A stretch of DNA of 6,074 nt from Legionellales bacterium (GTDB taxonomy: Bacteria > Pseudomonadota > Gammaproteobacteria > WLWR01): positions 1 through 6,074 of the forward strand of contig WLWR01000111.1 of assembly GCA_012103495.1 (NCBI GenBank), given 5' to 3'. A model generated the notes under the pieces. That model made no database searches and was not told the origin of the DNA. It worked only from the letters and a program-made list of their open reading frames with translations. This document shows, one piece after another, positions 1 to 4,970 of the stretch. The translations under genes were made by a program, and so were the position numbers. How positions within the stretch are numbered: position 1 is the stretch's first letter; the number at the start of each line of letters is the position of its first letter.

Positions 1-2
1 GC

Positions 3-173
3 ATTGGTCAGTGGTCACGGGTCGTGTGGAGATTCACGATGGACAAGTCGCACTCGCTCCTGCAGGGTGCCGGTCCGCTTCTTGTCTCCCAGTCGCAGTA
101 CTACAAGCTGCGCGCCAGCTTCATCTACACCCACAAGCTCGGCGGGAACTTCAACTTCCTCCAGCACGTCATG
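3..173 (+). CDS. GC-rich partial coding segment, probably a protist exon
   Basis: I do not recognise the protein. The frame is open from the window edge and reads through GQWSRVVWRFTMDKSHSLLQ and on to KLGGNFNFLQHVM. Nearly every codon ends in G or C (for example AACTTCAACTTCCTCCAG), which is strong coding bias and quite unlike the AT-rich genes in the rest of the window. The bias fades just after position 173, where GTGCGTGAG looks like a eukaryotic 5' splice site. GC-rich exons with short introns of this kind are typical of Acanthamoeba, a common host of bacteria that carry such ICEs; that assignment is inference. The minus-strand ORF over the same bases has poorer third-position bias and a stop near the edge. 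A fragment from a high-GC bacterium is the alternative. The piece may reflect a chimeric assembly join. Confidence 0.4.
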
Positions 174-278
174 GTGCGTGAGCGAGGAACCGTGCTTGCC
201 GTTCGCTCGCCTGCCTCGACGCTCCACTCACTCGCGCACATCACGCCAAACTCCATCCCGAACGTTTCTCTGGCCTAG
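174..278 (+). other. Intron-like segment ending at the composition junction
   Basis: The segment opens with GTGCGTGAG and closes with a pyrimidine-rich stretch, TTTCTCTGGCCTAG, which fits 5' and 3' splice-site consensus. Its length of about 105 bases suits a protist intron. The GC3 coding bias of the preceding frame stops at its start. The base composition of the window changes close to its end: downstream the DNA is AT-rich and reads as a bacterial integrase. Reading on from the upstream exon in phase 0 after the putative AG gives a stop within four codons, so no fusion protein is made. The intron reading is inference from short consensus matches. Confidence 0.3.
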
Positions 279-655
279 AACAATGGGTGAAAATAAAATT
301 CATTGGCAAAGGTGGTCACGAATACCTATCCACCATTTCACCGCAAACCGCTCTACGACTTAAAAATCAGCAATTATCCCACCCAATTGATTTCAAAGAA
401 CGTGGACAACACAATGTTGTCTGTCAAAAGCATTACGACCTGCCTGCGGGTAATTATCTATCAAAATTGTGGACAATAGCTTCTCGTCACGTGCTGGATC
501 ACAGTCATGGCATTCACGGCTTGCGCCACACGTATGCTCAATGGCGGATTGCTCAGTTACAAGATACGGGGATGAACTGGAACGTGGCTAAAGAATGTGT
601 CAGCCAAACGATGGGACATTATCGAGCAGCGGAAGTGGATACTTATTTAAGATAA
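279..655 (+). pseudogene. Tyrosine recombinase (integrase), 5'-truncated C-terminal catalytic part
   Basis: The frame reads EQWVKIKFIGKGGHEYLST onward and ends at TAA 653-655. It keeps the C-terminal half of a phage/ICE-type tyrosine recombinase. GKGGHE is the beta-hairpin with the catalytic Lys, HGLRHTYA holds the HxxR box, MGHYR is the second His site, and DTYLR at the very end gives the nucleophilic Tyr. The N-terminal DNA-binding domain and the first catalytic Arg are absent, because the coding similarity stops at the GC-rich junction near 275-280. The frame stays open back to about 180 by chance, but that part does not look like integrase. As written here the product could not recombine DNA. 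ICE integrases normally lie at one end of the element, so an element end (att site) should be near. It converges on the HNH gene with 14 bases between them. Confidence 0.8.
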
Positions 656-669
656 TTTAAATTCATTAC

Positions 670-1704
670 TTAATTTAATATGTCACTATCAATATTTTCA
701 GGAATCCACAATTTTCTAATTGGGATAATAATTTTAAATCTTGGAATTATTAATGAGGATTTTTTTATTTCTAGTATTGTTTTTCTTTCAAGGGAGAAAA
801 AGTGTCCCATCCCAGTTTTAACTCTTAAATTGATTGGCATTTTTGCCAATAAAACCGTATATTTAAATACGTTGAATAATGAAACGTATGAAACTATGTT
901 TCCATCAGAATCCTTATCAACCGAAATGATGTGTCCGAGCCTTTTTCGTGATAATGATTCATCAAACAAAACAGGTTCTTGACTTACTTTAACCAAATCC
1001 ATATCTTCATCTTTTAAAATAAATTCTCTAATTTTATCAAATTCTTGACTTATCAGATTATCCACCTTATTAAAATATGAAAAATAGTTAAAAGCAATCT
1101 TTGTAATCGATTTTTTAATAAACTTATCTATTTTTATTTCCATACTAACATGAATTTCTTGATTATCAGGGGGCGGAATATCTTTTACTTTATTAAATCT
1201 AATACCGATTTTATTGAAAACACCTTTAGCTTCTTCATCGCTCATTTCAAAATAAAGCAAACACTCTCCTTCTGTTTGATATTTCTCTTTTTCTATAGAC
1301 TCGAAATTTTCAGGAAGAAAAAAATCAAAATCACCATCTTTTTTTTTGAGTCCAATTTGACGAACAGGTTTAACACAATTATCTTTACAAATTTCCAAAT
1401 AATGACCTTTGAATTCCCCCTCATCAGATTTTAATATAACTTTCCCATATTTATCTAGTTGAGAAGGTTTCAAATGTCTATTCCTTTGAATGTATCCTTC
1501 ATAAGAGTTTCTAGCAAGCCATCTATCGTGGTTCCCTCCAAAAAAGGCATTACATGCATTACATACTTTTTTATTCTTTTCATCAGTTCCATTTAGTATA
1601 ATATTTTCAGGACAAAACAGGCCAAATGCTTTAGGTATAACATGTTCTCGATTGCTAAAACATGGAAATGGCTTTTCACATTTGCAGTAAACACAAATAG
1701 GCAT
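670..1704 (-). CDS. HNH endonuclease-like protein
   Basis: This is a 344-aa protein whose N-terminus is a zinc-supported HNH nuclease fold: CVYC (Cys4, Cys7), then REHVIPKAFG with the Glu-His pair at 20-21, then VCNACN (Cys48, Cys51, Asn52) and HDRWL at 59-63. The spacing resembles the HNH_5-type families seen in phage-defence and other mobile cargo. Residues ~80-344 are Lys- and Ile-rich and I do not recognise them; they may be a sensor or effector partner domain. I chose the ATG at 1704 because AAAAGGA lies 8 bases upstream; the ATG at 1725 (seven residues earlier) has no SD sequence. The gene is much richer in AT than the conjugation genes and sits beside the integrase, both usual for recently acquired cargo. 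The nuclease call is fairly sure; a defence role is inferred. Confidence 0.72.
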   Translation of the reverse strand: MPICVYCKCEKPFPCFSNREHVIPKAFGLFCPENIILNGTDEKNKKVCNACNAFFGGNHDRWLARNSYEGYIQRNRHLKPSQLDKYGKVILKSDEGEFKGHYLEICKDNCVKPVRQIGLKKKDGDFDFFLPENFESIEKEKYQTEGECLLYFEMSDEEAKGVFNKIGIRFNKVKDIPPPDNQEIHVSMEIKIDKFIKKSITKIAFNYFSYFNKVDNLISQEFDKIREFILKDEDMDLVKVSQEPVLFDESLSRKRLGHIISVDKDSDGNIVSYVSLFNVFKYTVLLAKMPINLRVKTGMGHFFSLERKTILEIKKSSLIIPRFKIIIPIRKLWIPENIDSDILN

Positions 1705-1717
1705 AATTAAAATCCTT

Positions 1718-1861
1718 TTAGTCATCTAAATCAATATTAGCCCAGTTCCATTCAAAAATTACTTCATCATTAAAAATCGTGTTAAGAGCACTCTCAAAAA
1801 GAGAGCGACGGCTCAACCCAAAGGGAGCCGATTTTTTACTATGAAAAAATAAAATAATAAA
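1718..1861 (-). pseudogene. Possible gene fragment overlapping the HNH gene start region
   Basis: A 47-codon open stretch without an ATG runs from a TGA at 1862-1864 to a TAA at 1718-1720. Its peptide (SAPFGLSRRSLFESALNTIF, then NDEVIFEWNWANIDLDD) has ordinary protein composition and an acidic tail. The TAA falls within the SD region of the HNH gene, as when two genes are translationally coupled. It could be the 3' end of a lost partner gene. Against this, a chance open frame of this length is possible in AT-rich DNA, and two hairpins (1791-1805 and 1809-1830) lie within it. No function can be given. Confidence 0.3.
1809..1838 (+). terminator. Rho-independent terminator-like hairpin
   Basis: CGGCTC (1809-1814) pairs with GAGCCG (1825-1830) and is followed by ATTTTTT, the layout of an intrinsic terminator for transcripts running rightward. 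A second perfect hairpin, CTCTC-AAAAA-GAGAG, lies just before it at 1791-1805. No plus-strand gene ends here apart from the distant integrase, so it may stop readthrough from 655 onward (antisense to the HNH gene), or come from a lost gene. It overlaps the doubtful fragment at 1718-1861. Confidence 0.5.
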
Positions 1862-1868
1862 TCACTTG

Positions 1869-1884
1869 CATATTTTAAAATATG
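1869..1884. repeat. Perfect 16-bp palindrome
   Basis: CATATTTTAAAATATG reads the same on both strands. It lies in the gene-poor AT-rich stretch between the decayed paralogue and the HNH fragment. It could be an operator for a dimeric regulator or a chance feature of AT-rich DNA. Nothing else is visible between 1862 and 1957. Confidence 0.3.
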
Positions 1885-1957
1885 TTCAACAAACCATATT
1901 TTCCCAACAAGTCATAAACCCACCCAACAAAAGCAGACTTCTAAACTTGAATCATCT

Positions 1958-2075
1958 CTAATACTCACTTGGAACCATCAAATAAAACTGATGCTCCGAG
2001 CACAAACAAACAACCACAATGTTCTTCCAAAATCAGTTCATTCAATGAAAATTCTTTCTTAGTGACCTTCCCCAT
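1958..2075 (-). pseudogene. Decayed paralogue of the 129-aa gene at 2251-2640
   Basis: A conserved leader and an SD-like AAGGA, 6 bases before the ATG at 2073-2075, precede a frame of only 36 codons (MGKVTKKEFSLNELILEEHC...) ending at TGA 1965-1967. In another frame the 3' part reads IVVVCLCSEHQFYLMVPSEY and stops at TAG 1958-1960. This matches the C-terminus of the intact neighbour (IRLCACQWPNHQFCLMVLTE). The DNA supports common descent: 1973-1993 and 2266-2286 are identical at 19 of 21 bases. I read it as a duplicate that lost most of its middle and shifted frame. A working 36-aa peptide cannot be excluded, since the start signals are intact. Confidence 0.55.
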
Positions 2076-2080
2076 TTCGC

Positions 2081-2165
2081 ATCCTTCTTAAAAACTAGAG
2101 AACGCATCCCAACAGGAACACATCCCCTAGCTGGGTTCATAAAAAATGTTATCACTTAGATAACA
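2081..2165 (-). promoter_or_regulatory. Repeated structured leader, copy A
   Basis: On the minus strand the order is: hairpin TGTTATC/GATAACA (2147-2165) followed by a T-run, then stem 1 CCCAGC (2135-2130) with GUUGGG (2113-2108), extended by AGG (2128-2126) with CCU (2116-2114). The loop segment GGAUGU (2125-2120) can pair with GCGUUC (2105-2100). The UUCUC segment is kept (2102-2098), but its pairing to the SD is only 4 bp, which fits relaxed selection on a dead gene. The leader precedes the decayed paralogue. The rest of the gap up to 2250 holds a small inverted repeat, ACAGTA/TACTGT at 2165-2181. Confidence 0.5.
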
Positions 2166-2250
2166 CAGTATTTCATACTGTTAAAGCATCTTATTATCAA
2201 ATAAACTGTTTACCACTTCCTTCAAACAAATTTACTTAATTAAATCGGCT

Positions 2251-2640
2251 TTAACATTCCGTTAAAACCATCAAACAAAATTGATGATTCGGCCACTGGC
2301 AGGCACACAACCGGATTTTTTTACTGTACAAGCGAAACTTAAAGTTTCCACTCCGGCATTTATACAGTGTCCGACCACAACCATCTTGAATACGCAAGGT
2401 GGTAAACCAGCTTGATCTGATAGTCACTCGATAGAACTTGCGAGGACATAATATCTTCACACGCTCCAAATGATATTGAGCAATATCATGTAGTAGCCAA
2501 GTAATCTGGACTTTCTCAATCAAATTAAGAACTGTTCGTGTCAACATCAAATTTGAAGAGCGATAACGAAAAAATTCATTCTCGCCCACTGAGGAAGACC
2601 GCTTTTGCCACAAATCATCTTGTATCATCACTTCTTGCAT
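2251..2640 (-). CDS. Hypothetical basic, Cys-rich protein, 129 aa
   Basis: I do not recognise a family. The start at 2640 (MQEVMIQDDLWQKRSSSVGE) is fixed by AGGAG 7 bases upstream. The open frame continues back to 2736, but that part overlaps the conserved leader and is not coding. Residues ~30-62 look helical (LMLTRTVLNLIEKVQITWLL). From ~63 the protein is basic and beta-rich, with seven Cys in all, ending in LCACQWPNHQFCLMVLTEC. The C-terminal pattern I-x4-C-x-C...HQFxLMVxxE recurs in the decayed neighbour at 1958-2075, so this is a real and duplicated coding sequence. It lies downstream of ssb and the ORF at 2798-3145 in the same direction and shares their type of leader, which suggests regulation with DNA-processing genes of the element. 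Positive charge and Cys could mean nucleic-acid binding, but that is a guess. Confidence 0.6.
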   Translation of the reverse strand: MQEVMIQDDLWQKRSSSVGENEFFRYRSSNLMLTRTVLNLIEKVQITWLLHDIAQYHLERVKILCPRKFYRVTIRSSWFTTLRIQDGCGRTLYKCRSGNFKFRLYSKKIRLCACQWPNHQFCLMVLTEC

Positions 2641-2728
2641 CTTAGTTCTCCTAAAAGCCAGAGAACACACCCAGTGAGGATATATTCCCCAGCCGGGTTT
2701 ATAAAAAGTATTGCCATATCGACAATAC
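2641..2728 (-). promoter_or_regulatory. Repeated structured leader, copy B
   Basis: On the minus strand: hairpin GTATTG/CAATAC (2728-2708) followed by TTTTT, then AAACCC. Stem 1 is CCCGG (2697-2693) with CUGGG (2674-2670), plus GGG (2690-2688) with CCU (2679-2677). Loop segment GAAUAU (2687-2682) can pair with GUGUUC (2668-2663). GUUCUC (2666-2661) is a perfect 6-bp complement of GAGAAC (2650-2645), which contains most of the SD AGGAG. The start codon of the 129-aa gene follows at 2640. The last two helices share bases 2663-2666 and cannot coexist. Confidence 0.6.
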
Positions 2729-2797
2729 ATCATCATAACTTTCTAACAACAATTACAAATTCAACCATCTTGTGCGCTCAAAGCAACATACTCTTGT

Positions 2798-3145
2798 TTA
2801 AAGTCGCCGCGCTTTCGTCAACACTGCATCCATAACCAATACGATCTCCACACTGTCAATACCTTGACTGCTGAACTGTTCGCAAAACATCACATCCGTC
2901 ACTGTAAAAGCCAACTCAATTGATGGGGAATCGATGTTGTAAAATGGCAAAGCCATCACCCAACGACACAATGAATCTTCCTTCACCTGACAGCGCAAAT
3001 GCCATTCTTGCTCTTGTGTTCCATCATTCAGCGAGCGCACCACTCGAAGACAAAGAAACAGCCCTTCTGCTGTTGATGAAATCGCCGTCACCCAACCACA
3101 ACCAGTCAGTTGCACACTATGGGTATTCGATTGTTTTTGCTGCAT
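2798..3145 (-). CDS. Small OB-fold-like protein, possible second ssDNA-binding protein
   Basis: A 115-aa protein with a clear start: ATG at 3145 preceded by AAAGGAGG with 8 bases spacing. The pattern of short hydrophobic strands (VQLTGCGWVTAI, GLFLCLRVV, EWHLRCQV, IELAFTVTDV, SVEIVLVMDAVL) resembles an OB fold. It is reminiscent of the DUF3577-type SSB-like proteins that accompany ssb in SPI-7/PFGI-1 class elements. The motif evidence is weak, and I would not name the family on sequence alone. It follows ssb directly in the same direction, 86 bases after the ssb stop, and carries the best-formed copy of the repeated leader. A role beside SSB in handling the transferred or replicating single strand is inferred from context. 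The plus-strand ORF at 2920-3219 is a shadow. Confidence 0.6.
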   Translation of the reverse strand: MQQKQSNTHSVQLTGCGWVTAISSTAEGLFLCLRVVRSLNDGTQEQEWHLRCQVKEDSLCRWVMALPFYNIDSPSIELAFTVTDVMFCEQFSSQGIDSVEIVLVMDAVLTKARRL

Positions 3146-3226
3146 TTAAACATCCTCCTTTCATAACACGGAGAATGTCCCAAACGGAGAAACATTCCCC
3201 GTTGTGGGTTAATAAATAAAATTAAC
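3146..3226 (-). promoter_or_regulatory. Repeated structured leader, copy C (best formed)
   Basis: On the minus strand: hairpin GTTAAT/ATTAAC (3226-3208), running directly into AACCC. Stem 1 is CCCACAACGG (3208-3199) with CCGUUUGGG (3187-3179), nine pairs with one bulged C. Loop segment GAAUGU (3197-3192) is a perfect complement of ACAUUC (3178-3173). UUCUCC (3175-3170) can pair with GGAGGA (3158-3153), which is the SD of the ORF at 2798-3145 (five Watson-Crick pairs and one G-U). ACAUUC and UUCUCC overlap, so only one of the last two helices can form. Stem 1 with the SD helix gives an 'off' fold; the loop helix gives an 'on' fold. Confidence 0.65.
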
Positions 3227-3231
3227 GAAAC

Positions 3232-3654
3232 TCAAACATCAAAATGACTGTTCAATGCTTCTTTAAGCGACTCGGTTGGATTGTGCAACGATGAATCAGT
3301 CGATTCATCCAATTCATCCCAAGGCGATAATTTAACAAAATCACGCGCTATCAATGTTGGAACCACTCGCGCCGATTCTTCTTGCGAGGATTTCACTTCA
3401 CGTGCGCCAATTTTTGCCAACACATCAATAGCATCGCCTTTTTTTAGTTGCGACAAGTACGCCACGTTGCGATTGAACACGTACACTGTATGCCAATCCG
3501 TCCGTTGCCCAGATTGACCATCGGCTTGTTTCCAATACACATGTGTGGCAATCGACAACACGCCATACGGTGATTTGCCTTCCGGGGATTTCACCTGTGG
3601 CGCTGATCCTAAATAACCACGAATGCGCACCTCGTTGATGGTTTTAATAGACAT
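3232..3654 (-). CDS. ssb: Single-stranded DNA-binding protein of the mobile element
   Basis: A 140-aa SSB. Residues 1-112 form the OB fold: NEVRIRGYLGSAPQVKSPEG matches the first strands of bacterial SSB (VNKVILIGNLG-DPEV). ATHVYWKQADGQSGQRTDWH corresponds to the conserved ATSESW...TEWH segment, and YLSQLKKGDAIDVLAKI to the YLRKGS-V-VEG region. It protects ssDNA as a tetramer in the cytoplasm during transfer or replication. The C-terminal tail is short and acidic but ends in SHFDV rather than the usual DDDIPF tip that recruits partner proteins, so host interactions may differ. The start at 3654 has AAGGAG 8 bases upstream. SSB genes are standard in ICE backbones near DUF1845 and relaxase genes; here the cargo gene at 4050-4970 separates them. 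Confidence 0.93.
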   Translation of the reverse strand: MSIKTINEVRIRGYLGSAPQVKSPEGKSPYGVLSIATHVYWKQADGQSGQRTDWHTVYVFNRNVAYLSQLKKGDAIDVLAKIGAREVKSSQEESARVVPTLIARDFVKLSPWDELDESTDSSLHNPTESLKEALNSHFDV

Positions 3655-3711
3655 ATTATTTTCTCCTTTTTAAACATAATGAATACGATCAAGCAGAGAA
3701 AACAAACCCAG
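3655..3711 (-). promoter_or_regulatory. Partial copy (D) of the repeated leader, before ssb
   Basis: Only the right half of the leader is recognisable: GCUGGGUUUGUUUUCUCUGC on the minus strand corresponds to CUGGGUGUGUUCUCUGG of copy B. UUUUCUC (3702-3696) is a perfect 7-bp complement of GAGAAAA (3665-3659), which overlaps the SD AAGGAG (3668-3663) of ssb. The loop between them is 30 bases, against about 10 in the other copies. The AACCC left arm is missing; the upstream bases are the 3' end of the truncated gene at 3689-3901. A CAAAC/GUUUG hairpin just upstream may replace stem 1. Confidence 0.45.
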
Positions 3712-3901
3712 CCCTTGCAGAGTTTGAAACCTCCACAATGACCGTGGGATAAGAGCCAACCGCGCAGTACACCGTTGGATAAAAGAACGGCTCGTCGATG
3801 AACAACCCGTCAGTGAACCATGAAGAATGGCCGTGTATTTCATCACCGTAAGACACGTTGACTTTGCTATTTAGAGTCGGAAAGTCGGCGACTTGAAGTG
3901 T
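3689..3901 (-). pseudogene. 3' remnant of an unidentified gene, start missing
   Basis: Seventy codons stay open from a TAA (3902-3904) to a TGA (3689-3691) with no ATG, and the codon use matches the ssb region, not the AT-rich cargo. The peptide is protein-like, with an aromatic, Gly-rich run such as HGHSSWFTDGLFIDEPFFYP and a tail ending VIVEVSNSARAGFVFSA. I do not recognise it. Its stop lies inside the ssb leader, so it was probably the gene before ssb in the same operon. The 5' part has been lost on the side of the cargo insertion. This fragment accounts for most of the 395 bases between ssb and the HEPN-like gene. A non-ATG start (GTG at about 3853) is an alternative. Confidence 0.5.
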
Positions 3902-3975
3902 TTACTTTAAAAGGTTTTATTTAGAGACACAAGTGGAAAGGGACAAAAAGTGTACGAGATAAGCTTACTTCATGA

Positions 3976-3990
3976 CTATCAAAGTGATAG
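3976..3990. promoter_or_regulatory. Inverted repeat upstream of the HEPN-like gene
   Basis: CTATCA-AAG-TGATAG is a perfect 6-bp inverted repeat with a 3-base centre. It lies 60 bases before the start of the gene at 4050, a position suitable for an operator. I could not find a convincing -35/-10 pair in 3905-4049, although TATACT (4031-4036) may be a -10 element. Confidence 0.35.
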
Positions 3991-4017
3991 GATGGTGTCT
4001 TGTCAAAATCAAAAAAA

Positions 4018-4026
4018 TTCTAGCAA
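4018..4026. repeat. 9-bp direct repeat, left copy
   Basis: TTCTAGCAA here recurs at 4975-4983. The two copies bracket the HEPN-like gene and lie outside its coding region. They may mark the ends of an inserted cassette of roughly 0.96 kb. A chance match cannot be excluded for 9 bases. Confidence 0.35.
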
Positions 4027-4049
4027 CCTATATACTCCAGAGAGGCATA

Positions 4050-4970
4050 ATGTATCAGACACACTCTTGCATTGCTTTTTATAACACCAAGAATCCATCT
4101 CTTTATATTTATCAAAATGATGTTAAAACAACACTTAGCTACCGCTCAATAAAACTGACCAATGACCTCGAGTTACATATTCGACGTGATGGCTATTTTG
4201 TTATTGATTTTTCTAATTTCATGGAGGCTACTCCATTTGAAACAGATGAAATCAATTTTGAAATGAATAAACTCAACAAATATAAAATTAAGCGTCTCAA
4301 GGTAATGCTCAGTTTAATAGCATGTTTAAAATCTACAGAGTGCACTCTATACAAAGAATTTAATGGGATTGACGGATGGGAACACCCACAAAATTTTATA
4401 GAAGTCAGAAAATCAGACTTTGATCTTGATGCTTTGTTGTTAAGCAATAACCGCTCAAATCAATTTTCAAATATAGACTATATGCACTTAATTGTTTCCA
4501 CTTATGAACAAACCAATAAATCACGTACCATAAAGGATGAGTCACTAGAATGTTTAGAAAAATTATTGAACAAAATTTACTCTTTTGAAAACCACCATAT
4601 ATTAAGCACAATCTACAAAGCTCACTATTTTTTTTCACTAGGATTTCTTAATGAAGCGACTCTTAACATACGAATGGCTTTTGAAGGTTTAGTCACACTA
4701 AGTTCTTCCAACAAAAGAAATTCCACCCAATATGATTATATTGAATTTATCGAAAAACATGGTACTGATAACGATGGCAAGATAATGAAAAAAATACATG
4801 CAATGAAAAATTCCATTATGCATGATCATGATTTATCTGAAGATATAAACTTAGTCACCGATGGGTTAGGAACCATTGTCAGATTTTACAATTCTTTTGT
4901 TGGTGTGAATATTCGTTTACCTGCAATGTACACACTATCTACAACTTTAACGCCAATTGATTTACTTTAA
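4050..4970 (+). CDS. HEPN-like protein, probable defence cargo
   Basis: A 306-aa protein starting at MYQTHSCIAF, chosen because GAGAGG lies 5 bases before the ATG; the frame extends to 3972 without an SD sequence. The N-terminal half (1-120) is unassigned. The C-terminal ~120 residues look all-helical. They resemble Apea/HEPN-type domains: a helix with NEATLNIRMAFEGLVTL (201-217), then MKKIHAMKNSIMHDHD (246-261), where K253-N-S-I-M-H258 sits where HEPN nucleases have R-x4-6-H. The Lys in place of Arg is unusual and may mean altered or lost RNase activity. HEPN proteins commonly act as RNA-cleaving effectors in abortive-infection and toxin systems. The gene is strongly AT-rich, points against the conjugation genes and overlaps the end of the DUF1845-like gene by 32 bases. 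Family assignment is moderate; a defence role is inferred. Confidence 0.5.
   Translation: MYQTHSCIAFYNTKNPSLYIYQNDVKTTLSYRSIKLTNDLELHIRRDGYFVIDFSNFMEATPFETDEINFEMNKLNKYKIKRLKVMLSLIACLKSTECTLYKEFNGIDGWEHPQNFIEVRKSDFDLDALLLSNNRSNQFSNIDYMHLIVSTYEQTNKSRTIKDESLECLEKLLNKIYSFENHHILSTIYKAHYFFSLGFLNEATLNIRMAFEGLVTLSSSNKRNSTQYDYIEFIEKHGTDNDGKIMKKIHAMKNSIMHDHDLSEDINLVTDGLGTIVRFYNSFVGVNIRLPAMYTLSTTLTPIDLL

Noticed and set aside
15..227. Minus-strand ORF (and the plus frame-1 ORF at 4-363) in the GC-rich segment
   Set aside because: Their third-position bias is weaker than that of the frame at 3-173, and the frame-1 peptide is a Ser/Thr/Arg-rich low-complexity shadow.
680..1434. Plus-strand ORFs at 680-982 and 1150-1434
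   Set aside because: Ile/Phe-rich reverse readings of the AT-rich HNH gene.
2641..2736. Upstream extension of the 129-aa gene to 2736
   Set aside because: It overlaps the conserved leader, lacks an SD sequence, and the ATG at 2640 has AGGAG well placed.
3173..3208. A classical H-type pseudoknot in leader C (loop GAAUGU with ACAUUC)
   Set aside because: ACAUUC follows stem 1 with no linker, and stem 1 is nine base pairs long, so both helices could hardly form at once. Mutually exclusive hairpins fit better; similar geometry holds in copies A and B.
2081..3226. CRISPR array or simple dispersed repeats as the explanation of copies A-D
   Set aside because: The copies are few, unevenly spaced, divergent in sequence, and each is fixed to a start codon; structure rather than sequence is conserved.
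4193..4638. Minus-strand ORFs at 4193-4447 and 4405-4638
   Set aside because: Antisense to the HEPN-like gene, no SD sequence, and no recognisable protein pattern.
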